Assembly: GCA_951799405.1 (NCBI GenBank)
Contig: OX637342.1
Span: 1,736,001-1,800,000, forward strand
Source of the DNA: Agapetus fuscipes
Lineage: Eukaryota > Arthropoda > Insecta > Trichoptera > Glossosomatidae
Direction: 5' to 3'
Length of the DNA stretch: 64,000 nt
Part shown: piece by piece, positions 1 to 10,525 of the stretch
Layout: each line of letters starts with the position of its first letter
How positions within the stretch are numbered: the stretch's first letter is position 1
Made by a program: the position numbers and the translations under genes
Notes under the pieces: model-generated
What the model was told of the DNA's origin: nothing
What the model saw: only the letters and a program-made list of their open reading frames with translations
The model's database searches: none

Positions 1-596
1 GGTAAGTACTGACAGGCGTCACATTTTATTGTCTATGCGATTTGCGCCGAGTCCGTTAAAAACCTACACGTCCCAAAAATTACAAGCTAAGCAAAATAAT
101 GGACTTCTGCATCGCATTCACTTCGATTTTCCAGCGACCATCCCCCTTTGGGTGGAATAAAGAATGCACCAGACTGCGCCCCCCACGGTCCGAAAGGGGG
201 GCGGACGTTTTTTTTTGTGTTGGTTTCGCATTTCGCGGAGGGAAGACTGGGTAAACCATTGCGCAGTCTGGACACGTAGGTACTTGCTCGTGCCCGGCAT
301 AGCGTCGCAATAAATAAGGGATTACTAGAGAGTAATAAAAAAAAAACAGCACTACTAACTTTCTGCAGATTCTGTGCGTTCTTTGATGCGAAATTTTGCG
401 CAGCTTTGCAGGCTGTTTTTGTGGCATCGTAAATGTAATCTCTTTAGAAAAACTACATTTATTTTTTGTTTCATAAAATGTTCTGTGATGAAATGAAATC
501 TTAATTGGAAGGTTTTTTTTTTATTTGAAATAAATTCGTAAGACATTTGCTGTTCCTTAAATCTATTACATTGTTGATTTAATTGTTGTAACGCTA
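1..596. other. No recognisable feature
   Basis: I see no gene or repeat family here. A GC-richer patch at about 170-290 carries short minus-strand frames that resemble nothing I know. The rest is A+T-rich with homopolymer runs. Confidence 0.4.
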
Positions 597-970
597 TATC
601 TTATCTAATCTAAGTTGCAAATATATGTTACATTGGAGACAGTGGCGTGACTATCTTACAAGCTAAAAAGCTAAGCATGCGTACCCTCAGAAATGAAAAT
701 TTAGAGATAAAAAGCTAGCATGCGCATGGCAAAAACCGTAGGCACGCCACTGATCGGAGATTCACATTACATGCATTTTCACAACCAGACACGCACAAGT
801 TCGCGCTTGCACATGCCGCATGTGAACCTACAACATAAAAACCAAATCTCAAATGGACATACACCCTGCAACTCTTGCCGTCCTTCCCTGAGACAGGGGT
901 GACATTGGCAAAGTGAACCATTTTTACAGCATGGGTGGACGGCTGCATACCAACCTATAAGTCAAGGAAC
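597..970 (-). repeat. Rep-A copy (LINE-M1 3' end), interrupted by a hAT-type MITE
   Basis: On the minus strand this copy runs from TTCCTTGACTTATAGGTTGG to a tail of TTAGATTAGAT units. It is the 3' terminal module of LINE-M1 without coding sequence. It is split at 640-752 by a small DNA element, so Rep-A landed first. Confidence 0.85.
640..752. mobile_element. hAT-like MITE, 113 bp
   Basis: Terminal inverted repeats are CAGTGGCGTG and CACGCCACTG, perfect over 10 bp. Flanking 8-bp duplications ATTGGAGA (632-639) and ATCGGAGA (753-760) differ at one base. CAGTGGCGT-type ends with 8-bp duplications are typical of hAT elements. There is no coding capacity. The host is a Rep-A copy whose halves join cleanly when the MITE is removed. 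Confidence 0.85.
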
Positions 971-1019
971 TCTATACCTCACCAAAAAGAGACTTAGGAT
1001 GGAAAATTTAATAAATAAT

Positions 1020-1113
1020 AACACCCTTACCTGTAATAAAAATAGTTTCAACTCGCCACATACGATTCCTTCCGGGAAACGCGGCAAGAAATTACACTAG
1101 TTGCGTAGTTTAG
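1020..1113 (+). repeat. SINE-B 3' fragment
   Basis: Matches the last third of SINE-B: TTACCTGTAA, then CAACTCGCCACAT, CGCGGCAAGAA and TTACACTA. The tRNA-like head is missing. Confidence 0.75.
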
Positions 1114-1488
1114 AGAAGCGTAATCAAATTGAAATCAAAGCATGTCACATAAGTTTACGAGTAGTTATGAATGATGTCTCGATTATTCTATCAAATAGCA
1201 AAGGCACCAATCACGCAGTATCGTGTCGGAAGCAGATCTTAGGGTTTGTGGCTTATGAAATGTATGGATGTATTGGTTCCCCTTTGTAGAGGTCACATGA
1301 GGGTGTTGTGGCTTTGTAGAGGTCACGTTAGACCTTTGAGTAGTTACTGAATTCCTAACACGGAAGCATGCGTCTTCTCATAGCCCTCAGGAACTTTTTT
1401 TTGAGTTTTCAGGGAGCTATGTAATGCAACGCTTAGCTTGGATCATGAATGACTGCAAAAAAACTAACTGATTTCTTTGACACATCTG
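1114..1488. other. No recognisable feature
   Basis: Only a small direct repeat is visible: TTTGTAGAGGTCAC occurs twice near 1282 and 1313. Short frames here look random. Confidence 0.35.
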
Positions 1489-1850
1489 GAAATGGCAGTT
1501 GCTATGTAATGTTGGCGGCTAGGGCTAGAGTTTTTCAATCATAAATTTGTATTGGTTTTGATATTTATAAAGGCTATTTGTTAATTGTGATTTATTGTTT
1601 ATATCCCTTAACGTATAGGTTGGTATGCGGCTGACCAACCATACTGTAACAAATTGTTCACTTTACCAACGTCATTCCAGTTTCAGGAAAGGTCGGCAAA
1701 AGTTGCAGGGCTTATGTGCGATTGAGGTTTGGATTTTAATTTGAAAATACTTATGCCGCATTTGTAAGCGCAAACGTACATACTCGCGCCTGTTTGTGGG
1801 CATGCATTTTATATGAATCTAAAATGTTAATACATCTTTTCAGTAAGATA
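1489..1850 (+). mobile_element. LINE-M1 3' end with Rep-A tail
   Basis: Starts with a degraded match to the LINE-M1 C-terminus (AATGTTGGCGGCTAGGG, encoding N-V-G-G-stop in better copies). It continues through the 3' UTR into Rep-A at about 1610. Repeat TTAGATTA units are mostly lost at the end. Confidence 0.7.
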
Positions 1851-2472
1851 ATATATTGTAGCACCTTAGATCAGATTATTTTTGCAGCTTATATTGTAGA
1901 TGACATAATAGTTCATTAGGCACCTATGAAAGGATATTGAGTATCTAGCGAAACCAATATGAATCTTAAAAGTAATATTTTTTTGCAACTTAGATTATCC
2001 CCAAGTTAATCGTAGAAATAAACAACATTTTAATATTCTCTTAATTAATTGACGAGTGAATCCTTCAAAAGAAACACTCTTGCAAAATTTAATAATATCC
2101 ATAATACTGCACTACTAAATCAAAGGATGGCTTACTTGCTGGCTCAGTTTTATATGAAAGTAGATATAAACCGCTCAGCAAAGGCCAAACTTTGGTCATC
2201 TAGCAAATTTACACACACAATAAGTGGCATAGGGGCTTTGGCGGGATTATTTCTGTCGTCAATGGCCTTCGTCCCCCCAACTTTTTGATTCACAATGTAT
2301 GGCACCGCGCTGGCAATTTGCCGTAATTTTGAGAACAAATTGGAAATTGGGTTCAAAGGATTTCACTGCATAGAATCGATGTTTTTACCCTTTTTTGAGA
2401 AATAATTGCCCGTTTTCTACTTTCATGTGTTAGTATAGTACAAAAGGCAAATTATTTGATTGATGACATTTG

Positions 2473-2585
2473 ACATTCAGCATTTGTAAGCGCAAACTAC
2501 GCGTGTTTGTTTGTAGGCATGCATTTGGTATGAACTTTAAATGTTAATATAGATTTGCAACTTAGATTATATTATATAATATTAT
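2473..2585 (+). repeat. Rep-A 3' fragment
   Basis: Contains CATTCAGCATTTGTAAGCGC, GTAGGCATGCATTT and TTGCAACTTAGATTA, the last half of Rep-A. Confidence 0.7.
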
Positions 2586-2605
2586 ACTCGTAGATAGATG
2601 ATGTT

Positions 2606-2810
2606 TCACTATGCCGATGTTTACTCTTGTTTCAGGGAAGGTTGGCAAAAGTTGCACGGCTTATGATGATTTGGAGCTTAGTTTTTGAATTGTAAGTAAA
2701 CATGGAGTATATATTGTAAGCGCGAACTTACATATGCCTGTTTGTGGGCATGCTTTTCATTTGAATTTTAAATGTTATATGTCTTTGCAACTGAGGTTGT
2801 AGATTTATTT
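2606..2810 (+). repeat. Rep-A fragment
   Basis: Contains TGTTTCAGGGAAGGTTGGC, TTGTAAGCGCGAACTT and TTTGTGGGCATGC in consensus order. The 5' third and the tail are degraded. Confidence 0.7.
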
Positions 2811-2858
2811 GGTTATCACTACTGTCATGTATAATTACACCTGAAGAACATTCTGAAG

Positions 2859-2990
2859 TTTTTTTTTTTTTTTTGTGTCGTCTATAAATCGCCAGACTGG
2901 ACCTAATTTCTGTAAGGATGGAGGGCCTTTTTGCGACCGATCTTTGTTACAGGTAATGAATTTTTCAACACAGTAAAGAACATTTTGTGA
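2859..2990 (-). repeat. SINE-C fragment, minus strand
   Basis: A T run (2859-2874) is followed by degraded SINE-C body: CTGTAAGGATGGAGGGCC and CGACCGATCTTTG match the antisense of the SINE-C middle. The head is absent. Confidence 0.55.
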
Positions 2991-3570
2991 ATATAAATAA
3001 TATATTATTTTTAAATTCAATAGTGCAAAACAGAGATTTAATTCACTTTTTATTTAATATTTTTTCTCAAGTCCGGTCGATGGCTCAGGTGGTAGAGTGC
3101 TTGCATTCCATGCCGAAAGCTCGGGTTCGAATCCCACCGAGGGTGTCAGAAATGATTTCCCGTTTCGGTGTTTATTTCAAACCCCAAAATAAAATACCGG
3201 CAAGGTTTACTCAGCCTTCACAAGAAATGAGTGCTAGCCCCCTCAGGAGCTGAGAAACCTCCACTTCAACTGAAGTGGTTGGCGTAAGGCCGGCCCCCTT
3301 ACCTGTAAAAATAAATAGGTTCAACTCGCCACATGCGACCCCTTCGGGGATAACGCGGCAAGAAGTTACACTATATGTGTAGCTTAGTTGCGTTGAGTTG
3401 CGTTGCTCAACGTTTTCGCCTAATAAGGCATTTTCAGGAGCATAATTGCTAATTAGGCGAAAACGTTTGAGCAAAAATATGAATTAAAAAGTGAATTTAA
3501 AACTCTGTTTTATCTTATTGAATTTATAAATAATACAATCGACTTTCATTGTGTGAATAGATTTACACTT
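2991..3570. mobile_element. Palindromic hammerhead-type element, split by SINE-B
   Basis: Outer arms are inverted copies of one sequence: an A+T stretch with CAGAGATTTAATTCACTTTT on the left and AAAAGTGAATTTAAAACTCT on the right. The centre (3406-3475) holds two opposed copies of a GCGAAAACGTTTGAGC unit. The minus-strand unit has CTGAAAA where better copies have CTGAAGA, so its ribozyme-like core is mutated. SINE-B (3071-3405) lies in the left arm. This is the same family as 10081-10308 and 40330-40635. Confidence 0.75.
3071..3405 (+). mobile_element. SINE-B, near full length
   Basis: The tRNA-like head has a pol III box A (TGGCTCAGGTGG) and box B (GGTTCGAATCC). The body includes GATTTCCCGTTTCGGTG and CCACTTCAACTGAAGTGG, a small palindrome. 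The 3' end reads GTGTAGCTTAGTTGCGTT with extra GCGTT units. A CTCAA duplication flanks it (3066-3070 and 3406-3410), placing it inside an older palindromic element. SINEs of this kind code for nothing and depend on a LINE for mobility. Its partner LINE is not visible in this window. Confidence 0.9.
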
Positions 3571-4380
3571 TTAAAAAATTAATAATATATTTTTGTGCTT
3601 CGCTGAGAATTAAAGTCATGACCTTCTGATAATGAGTCTGAATTGTTAACCATGTGTGTTTGCACATAATCAAATAATTGAGACAGAAGAAGAGAAAAAG
3701 TAATGCGGTGTAGAGCAAACACATGAAAAGCTTAAAATAAGTTATTTTTCTGCATAAAACTATTATTGTATTTTTTGTAAGAAATAAGATGTGTAAAGTC
3801 ATATTTTAAAGATTTAGTTGTAATAAAATAAAATAAAATAACGTAGTTTCTTCACTTGTGTTAAATTCTTGAATTCTTGAAATAACGCAGTTTTTTTTAA
3901 CTATCTGTAAAATTCAAAGTCACTTTCAAGTAAGAACATAAGTCAAGGATTAGTCTAGGGGTGACTGTGAATAGCTGCTTGTGCATCCAGATTGTTAATT
4001 ACAATTTGTTTCAGCCTTGTGTCTGCTGATAACAAAATAACACAGCTTGTTTATATATTGTGTAAAATAGGCTTTACAGATGCCTCTGTAATGCCCGCTT
4101 TAGACCATCATTTGTGGATGACATATTTGCGTGGCAAAAGAAACCTTAAATATCGATCAAGAAAAGCAAATAAGAACTTCATACTTCCAGGATCTGAACC
4201 GGATGATTAATTGTCCCCTTAATTTTATTTTTGTGCCACTGCTATCGAACTTTAGATACTGCGGCTCAAAACAGGGACTTGGTGCTTCTACCAAACCACT
4301 GTCGCAGGTTTTTCAGCCACGATGTCCTTTGGCGTCCCTTAGATCTTCCCCCCTCAATCTTACCCTAAATGATAAATTCG
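3571..4380. other. No recognisable feature
   Basis: A+T-rich sequence with an AAAATA run near 3825-3840. A 101-codon plus-strand frame (4131-4436) overlaps MITE-D and shows no known motif. Confidence 0.35.
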
Positions 4381-4640
4381 TCCCCTTAGTGCTTGTTTTC
4401 TCATCTTCAACAGAGGTAATTTCACATGAGCTCTGAGCAATGTGTGTATGCATACTGGACCTACATATGTGTCTTATGAAAACTGTAAATTTAATAAAAA
4501 AATATTCAAAACAACTTTCCCATTATCGTGTTTTAAGTTTTTTTCTTAGCTCAGATTGTGTATGATGTGATTTTTAAGATGTTTTCATTAAATGGTCATA
4601 TTTCAATCCAATTGTGGATAAGCCAAGCAAACACTAGGTG
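4381..4640 (+). mobile_element. MITE-D copy, near full length
   Basis: Begins CCCCTTAGTGCTTGTTT and ends with the degenerate inverse AGCCAAGCAAACACTAGG. Interior landmarks include TTTCACATGAGC, GTGTCTTATGAAAACTG and TTCTTAGCTCAGATTGTGT. No coding capacity. MITE-D recurs at least ten times in the window. Confidence 0.8.
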
Positions 4641-4830
4641 GATGGCGGACGCTTATTTTTCGCAGCTCCTCAAATTTAAAATAGAGGATGGCGACCAGCA
4701 GAGGCAAAGGATTACATAAACAAGGCGCTGTCTTTACAAGGTGATGGAAATTTATTGGTGAAAAAATATGTATGAAAACATGCTAAGCTTTCTCTTTTTT
4801 ATAGATTTCAGACTGATCTTGGCTCAGATG

Positions 4831-4965
4831 GAAGGATGAGGGGAAGAAGAACGCAAGCCAACTACTGCAAGCTGGAAAGCCGCAGCGAAAGACAGGAGGA
4901 GTTGGAGGCGAAGGCTGATGGAGGCCAATGGGAGATATGAGCTGTAGGGACATCAAAGAAAAAAG
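4831..4965 (+). pseudogene. LINE-P reverse transcriptase C-terminal fragment
   Basis: One frame (4855-4947) reads SWKAAAKDRRSWRRRLMEA and ends ELstop. The pattern W-x-A-x-A-x-DR-x-x-WR is typical of the extreme C-terminus of many non-LTR retrotransposon polyproteins. Nothing upstream is homologous, so this is a 5'-truncated remnant. Confidence 0.6.
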
Positions 4966-5083
4966 TTTTTTTTTTTCTAAGTCTCCCATTCTCTCCATTT
5001 CGAGCCAAACTCATCTCTTTTTTTCTAACAATATCGACACCACATATTTTTTGAAGTCTTTTGACTCTAACAGTGCCAAACGA

Positions 5084-5224
5084 TGTAAACTTGTTCGTCG
5101 CTATAGAAAACGCCAATCCTCAAGCAAGACCCAATAACTGTCAGTCTGAATAGATCATCGGTGACTGGTCTTTGGTACAGGCAAATGAATGTTTCAAACC
5201 TTTTTATTTGCTCCACAGGGATCT
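5084..5224 (-). repeat. SINE-C fragment, minus strand
   Basis: Antisense SINE-C body: TCGTCGCTATAGAAAACGCC, CAAGCAAGACCCAATAACTG and GACTGGTCTTTGGTACAGG. Head and tail are missing. Confidence 0.65.
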
Positions 5225-5277
5225 TACCTTCTTAAGCGTTAAGCAGTTAGACCACGGATCGTTTTTTTGTTATTTTT

Positions 5278-5515
5278 TGTACCTTCGCTTATAAGTTGGT
5301 ATGAGGCTGACCCCACATACAGTAAAAAATGGTTCACTTTGCCAATGTTTCAGGGAAGATCGGCAAAAGTCGCAGGATTTATGTTCATTTTAGGTTTGCA
5401 TTGTAAGTACATGTGCAGCATTTGTGAGCGCAAACTTATGCGCGTCTATTGATTGCATTAATATGAATCAATAATGTAATGTATCTTTCAAATTTAGATT
5501 CTAGATCATAAATTA
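5278..5515 (+). repeat. Rep-A copy
   Basis: Complete but degraded Rep-A, from CTTATAAGTTGGTATGAGGC to TTTAGATTCTAGATCA. Confidence 0.8.
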
Positions 5516-5623
5516 CAGAGACTTCTTTGATGTCTTCAAATCAAAGTGTTCATCACTCTCTGCACTCCTATTTTCATCAGATTCCAATCATTTTCCAATC
5601 TCGCTTTAAACGTCAGCACCCTT

Positions 5624-5848
5624 AGTACGATTTGCAAAACTTGAGTAAAGTAAAGTTTACGGAAAGTATTAAAGAGTCATTTTCCCCAAAATCTGCCATT
5701 TTTGTTTATTACACTTTGTAGTCTTAGCAAAAGAGTTACAGTGATGAAAAAAATCAAGTTCAAACAAACAAAAACGGCAGATTGTGGGGAAACCACTCTT
5801 TAATACTTTCCGTATACTTTACTTTACTGAAGTTTGGCAACTCGTACT
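5624..5848. mobile_element. Long-inverted-repeat MITE, 225 bp
   Basis: Starts AGTACGA and ends TCGTACT. The arms pair over roughly 80 bp each with small differences: GAAAGTATTAAAGAGT on the left against ACTCTTTAATACTTTC on the right, and TTTCCCCA against TGGGGAAA. The loop is about 60 bp. No coding capacity. I saw no second copy in the window. Confidence 0.75.
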
Positions 5849-6319
5849 CAGTGTACTGATCATTCATTTTTCAGTCTTTAGTTACAAAAAACTCTAAGAG
5901 AATAAATGCAGAAATGGCAAACATATATTTCCACCATCTGCGCAGGGCACGAGAGATGCCTTATCGCGCGACATTTTAGATATTGACTTTCCGCCCTTTT
6001 TGTGTTCATTTCCACAAAGAAAATTAATTGAATCAATTACTCGCAAGGCAAAGAGCAATTAATAAACAAGAACTTGCAATCAGGAGCGCAGCACAGCCTA
6101 TTTAAAAGTCAATTTATAATAATTAACACTGAAGGTTTTATGTTGGATCAATAATTGGAAATAAATTTTCCACAGTCCGATGAAGAATTTCCACCCAGAG
6201 AAATTATTGGATTCACGCCTTGACTAATTGCGCGCTTTGCAAACGTTCGCAAACAACCAACAAAAGAAAATGTGGAATAATAGAATTGGTCATGGAAAAA
6301 AGTGCTTTCAAAATGCTAA
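5849..6319. other. Non-repetitive stretch
   Basis: No match to any family in this window. It contains several TAATTA/CAATTA motifs and reads as single-copy. It may be host noncoding DNA, which I cannot confirm. Confidence 0.3.
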
Positions 6320-6606
6320 TGGGGCGTCCACACGCTTGCCAACCATTCACAAGTCAAGCGCACAGTGTGTCGTCTAGAACATGCTAGCTGGACAAAAATT
6401 TGTCTAATGGACTAATTTTGTCCAGCTAGCATGTTCTAGACGACACACTGTGCGCTTGCCTTGTAGCCAAGCGCACAGTGTGTCGTCTAGAACATGCTAG
6501 CTGGACAAAATGAGTCCATTAGACAAAATTTTGTCCAGCTAGCATGTTCTAGACGACACACTGTGCGCTTGACTTGTGAATGGTTGGCAAGCGTGTGGAC
6601 GCCCCA
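6320..6606. mobile_element. Four-fold palindromic MITE, 287 bp
   Basis: The outer ends TGGGGCGTCC and GGACGCCCCA are exact inverses and are flanked by TAA on each side. Inside, a unit of about 40 bp (AAGCGCACAGTGTGTCGTCT to GCTAGCTGGACAAAA) occurs four times in alternating orientation. Each half is therefore a hairpin and the whole is again a near-perfect palindrome around 6460-6470. A TAA duplication with G-rich ends fits PIF/Harbinger-type MITEs, but that class call is inference. Confidence 0.8.
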
Positions 6607-6640
6607 TAAGAGAAGAGTGATTAATATTTAATAAATTAAA

Positions 6641-6720
6641 GAGATATGCAAGGATGAAAAAAAGTGGAGATGCATCTGCGGAGGTACTGACCACCCCTAG
6701 TGAAACGGTGATAGGATACA
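6641..6720 (+). pseudogene. LINE-M2 C-terminal fragment
   Basis: A 19-codon frame ending TAG at 6698-6700 reads EICKDEKKWRCICGGTDHP. It matches the LINE-M2 end seen at 61500 (EVCKDRVKWRHFCGGTGHP). The 3' UTR (GAAACGGTGATAGGATACA) follows. Confidence 0.75.
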
Positions 6721-6970
6721 GACTCATCATCTAAAAACTAATTTGTAATTCAAGGATTTTAAAAAATATATAAATTTATCATTGAACTTCAGTGGTATAC
6801 GAGATGAATATGCATTTTATGAAATGTTTCAAAGGAAACTTTGTAAAACTCCATTTAAAATTTTAATTGTTTGATTCTACTATTTTATTTTATTTTACAA
6901 AGATAGCCAAAAGGTCGAAACCGGAGAATTCGATATTTTAAAATTTATTTAAAATATGTATATTATAAAT

Positions 6971-7180
6971 ATGGTTCACTTTGCCAATGTCACCCCTGTT
7001 TCAGGGAAGGTCGGCAAAAGTTGTGGGGCTTATGTTCATTTGAGGTTTGGATTTTATTTGTAAGTACACATTCAGCATTTGTAAGCGCGAACTACACTTG
7101 TTGGTTTGTGGGCATACATCTGAGAGCTTTAAATGAATATATCCTTGCAACTTAGATTATAGATTATAGATTTAAAATTT
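6971..7180 (+). repeat. Rep-A copy, 5'-truncated
   Basis: Begins inside the module at ATGGTTCACTTTGCC and ends TTAGATTATAGATTATAGAT. Confidence 0.85.
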
Positions 7181-7559
7181 ATTCAAAAAATAAAAAAGTA
7201 GTAGAATCAAACAGTTATTTTTTTTTAATTTATATTTTTTAGTGTTGATCTGTTATATAGTTATTTTTTTAATTCATAAACGTTTTTATTTAACCTTTTT
7301 TAGTTTGCACATACTGAATGTATTTAAGTAATTAAGTAATTTTGACAAAATATATATTATTAATTTTAAAAATTCTTAGTCCTTCTTTACTTTACCAAAA
7401 AGAGTCTTTAAAAAGGCTCATATCTGAGTCAGGAGTAAACCCTAGAACATAAAATAATAAAGTATGAAACCTTCTCCAAAGCCTATTTAGGGCGCAGCAT
7501 CTAAAGAAAAAACAGCCAAGATGATCGACAATCATAGATTTAAGTGGCAGTAAATGAAG

Positions 7560-8210
7560 AACTTCATGGATGCCAGAAGTCGATGAACGTTGAAGATAAA
7601 ATTTGCAATAATTCATTGACATCCGTGTATTTTTCTTTACAAGTAGAGTAACCTAACTAATACAAGGAGTAAATGAAACTTGAAGAGATAAAGTGACAAA
7701 AATTACTGGAAGCATTGACATCTGTGTATGACTTGTGAACTAAAACAACCTAATGGAAATCAATTATGAAGAAATAATCCATACAAGCAATTAGACCACG
7801 ACACCTGTGGGACATAAATGCTAACTAAAATAACCTCACGGATACCCGGAGCACATGAAATATGAGGAGGTAAATGAAAGATTTATTTCTAAGGAAATAT
7901 CACAAGGTAAGCCTGTATTGTATTTCATTTAATTAATAATGTCAATAGGTATAACGTGAAATCATGCATTTAAAAATCGGAATTAAATTCAGTAAGCAAT
8001 AACAAAATATAAAAAAAAAAAAAATAATAAGTAGGATGTATTATTAATGTTTTTTTAATAAAATATAAATTGTTACGTTCATACTTGTGGTTTGTCGGAG
8101 GACGCTGGTATGTTGACATTTGAACATCCAATCAGCGTCGACCTGCAATGGTACCAGATACCAGGAGCTCATGAAATTGAAGAGGTACATGACTGATTTA
8201 TATCTAACGA
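7560..8210 (+). repeat. Degenerate tandem repeat, period about 95 bp
   Basis: Variants of AGGAGC.CATGAAATTGAAGAGGTAAATGA recur near 7570, 7660, 7850 and 8150, with GACATC.GTGTATG between them near 7612 and 7711. The spacing is roughly a multiple of 95 bp. Divergence is high, so the array is old or the resemblance is partly chance. Confidence 0.35.
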
Positions 8211-8924
8211 TAAAAGTGCAAGGTATGTCGCAATTGCATGCATATTTACAAAAAAAACATCATAAATGCACTTATTGCTCTTTTCAAAAATTTAAATATA
8301 CTTCGGTACCTTTAAACTGTTTATTCAAAGGGTTTGAAGTAAGAACAAGCAGTATTTATTACTGTTTTGAATTTACAAAATAAACTGAAACGATCATACT
8401 CTTTTATATGTTGATAGTTTATCCTAGGACGCTGTGACGTGTTTTGACAGTTGCATAGTTGTCAAAATATTGAATTGGAAGTCGTTTTCGTTTAGAGAAT
8501 AATAAAACATAAATCGGGTCGGTTTTTTAGTGAAAATAAGTGTTATATATTAAGTTAACTTTAATGAATCTTTTTAACATTATATTAAAGTTGTCCGTTT
8601 AAAAATAAAGGCATTGTGTTCATTTGAAGTTTGTTGAATTGACAATTGAAATCGATACACTAACAAAAGTTGTAACTGCCGAGAGGACGAACAAAAATCA
8701 AAATTGAATAACTCGAACGATGAATTATAATGGTTGTTGGTTCAGAAGTGCATGATAACACATAAGGAGGTGCGGCGGAAGTTTTTTTCGATAATAATGC
8801 CTGTATTAAAAAGAAACATAAAAACTGTACAACATGTCAAGACACTTTGGAATAAAAACCAAAGCTGCTTGTTATTCAAATTAAGACCAGTTAAATGTGA
8901 ATGATCTATTTGGTGAGCGTTATT

Positions 8925-9210
8925 TTTCTCTGAATCTCTTGAAATTTCTAATAGAGGAGTATAAGTTAATGGTGCTGTGATCAACAACATACGAAATGCT
9001 GAAGACATTATAATTTTGGCAGAGAGTATAGCAGACCTCCAAGAACTAACGAAAAAGGTAGATATAGCTGGATATTAATTGGACCTTATTATAAATGTGA
9101 GCATGCAAAATATAAACAAAACATCTGAAAGGTCTCTTGCATAGCATAGTTGAGGCCACAGTTTGTGACAATGTAACAAACTTCAAAAAAATTCTCAGCA
9201 TAGGATTTTT
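8925..9210 (+). pseudogene. Decayed LINE reverse transcriptase fragment (YADD region)
   Basis: In one frame with stops, FSESLEISNRGV is followed by VNGAVINNIR, then NAEDIIILAESIADLQEL. This matches the palm region of non-LTR RTs, where YADD-x-x-x-LAES-x-x-DLQ is expected. Here the catalytic motif reads NAED, so the first aspartate is lost. Later frames break up. Most likely RTE- or Jockey-type. Confidence 0.65.
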
Positions 9211-9525
9211 AGTCTTTTTTGTAAAGCGCGGTGTCTCGTAAGGGTTTTATATATTAGAGGTGACTTTGTTATCGAGATCAGGCCCGACATTTGGGTCCAC
9301 TGTGATACCAAATAGAGATCAGGATCACAGGAAGCTGACAATGCGCCCATCAATCATAAACCTGCACCACCATCTCACATTCCCACAGGTGGAGCTAGTT
9401 TCTTCAGAGTGAGCCATCCACATTGGTTTTCATAATAATAGTACTTACCTATGTAGCACTTTTGAGTATCCTTCAATAGCAAATGCAGGTATATACCTAT
9501 AAAATGGGTAACAAAACCGTTCCAT

Positions 9526-9780
9526 AGTCTAGTGGTAATGCTTTGGACTAGTAAATGGAAGGTCGTGGGTAAGAATCCCGGCGGAGCACAACAAATATAC
9601 CATTTATATTTTCAAATATGCTCTTCGCTAGGTTGAAAACCGGTTGACCGGTCACCGAAGGTCCATCCAACCTAACAAAAACTGGGTCTTGATTAAGTAT
9701 TGCCGCTTTCTTAAGCAACGACCAAGCTCGCAGAGGGCAGTTGAGGTGTGATTAAAAAAACAACGTTCACCAAATAAATT
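9526..9780 (+). mobile_element. SINE-C copy, C1 tail type
   Basis: The tRNA-like head has box A-like TAGTCTAGTGGTAA and box B-like GGGTAAGAATCCC. The body runs GCGGAGCACAACAAATATAC, CTCTTCGCTAGG and CGACCAAGCTCGCAGAGGGC. It ends GTTCACCAAATAAA, the C1 tail. Confidence 0.8.
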
Positions 9781-9810
9781 TTCTCAGCAAAAAAAAATAT
9801 ATCACGACTC

Positions 9811-10078
9811 ATTCCTTTGCACAGACTGCCCGCTTATGGAAAGAGTTACTGGTATCTGTGTTTCTACCCCAATTTAACCTACTCTAGATTATAGGTCTCA
9901 AAACACAGCAACGCAACACACATCACAGCACTGCGCAGCTAAAGGCCCTGCAACCGGATAAGGACATCAACTGCCACATCACCAATACCTCTGCGGCACT
10001 ACAACAAGTGACATAGACCACTAGAGTCTCTTGAATCTAGGTAGTCTCTCGCACAGGCTTCCTTGAAGAAAAAAACTT
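9811..10078 (+). pseudogene. LINE-N C-terminal fragment and 3' end
   Basis: The frame includes SFAQTARLWKELLVSVFLP, the L2/CR1-type RLWNxLPxSVF motif, with a stop further on. It continues KTQQRNTHHSTAQLKALQP and ends ALQQVT then TAG at 10014-10016. The next 60 bases are the LINE-N 3' UTR (GAGTCTCTTGAATCTAGG and GCACAGG). A better copy lies at 46717-47060. Confidence 0.75.
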
Positions 10079-10080
10079 TT

Positions 10081-10308
10081 CAATGTTATATTTTTAAGTG
10101 TAAATCTATTCACACAGTGAAAGTCCATTGTATTATTTAAAAATTCAATAGAATAAAACAGAGTTTTAATTAACTTTTTTTTTTTTTAATACTTGTAATA
10201 ATTATGCTCCAGAAGATGCCTTATTGGGCGAAAACGTTTGAGCAAAAAATTGAAATTAAAAGTGAATTGAAACTCTGTTTTATCACATCGAATTTTTAAA
10301 TAACTTTT
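10081..10308 (+). mobile_element. Palindromic hammerhead-type element, partial
   Basis: Outer arm GTGTAAATCTATTCACAC, then TTATTTAAAAATTCAATAG, the core unit at 10205-10245, and the inverse arm ending GAATTTTTAAATAAC. The core unit has CAGAAGA in place of CTGAAGA and GGGCGAAAACG, so the ribozyme-like motif is mutated. Confidence 0.7.
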
Positions 10309-10525
10309 TCTACTCCCATTTGGTAATTTACTAATTACAAAACGACTAACGCAATCACAAAGACATACATATCTACACCCGTTGCGTAATGTAACATTAC
10401 GCAACTGATAACGGTGTTGAAATGAAAATGTGCGCATGCGCATTGTCAGAAATGGAACCATTTTTTCATTTCGAGTGTCAACCTTGTATGAGGCTATCCT
10501 TCTAAACGACCGATAACAAACTATT
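10309..10525 (+). repeat. J repeat, copy 1
   Basis: About 215 bp from TTTTTCTACTCCCATTTGG to CCGATAACAAACTATT. It contains a perfect 25-nt palindrome at 10381-10405 (GTTGCGTAATGT, one base, then its inverse) and a second palindromic patch TGCGCATGCGCA. Copy 2 is at 11080-11590. No frame is evident. Confidence 0.75.

Noticed and set aside
80..427. 115-codon minus-strand frame
   Set aside because: No motif or neighbour supports it; composition changes abruptly along it.
715..948. Recurrent 70-codon frame in Rep-A (HFANVTPVSGKDGKSC...), also open at 11209 and 35708
   Set aside because: The reading frame changes with the length of an A run before ATGG and is closed in many copies. It lies in the 3' UTR of LINE-M1, so shared sequence explains shared frames.
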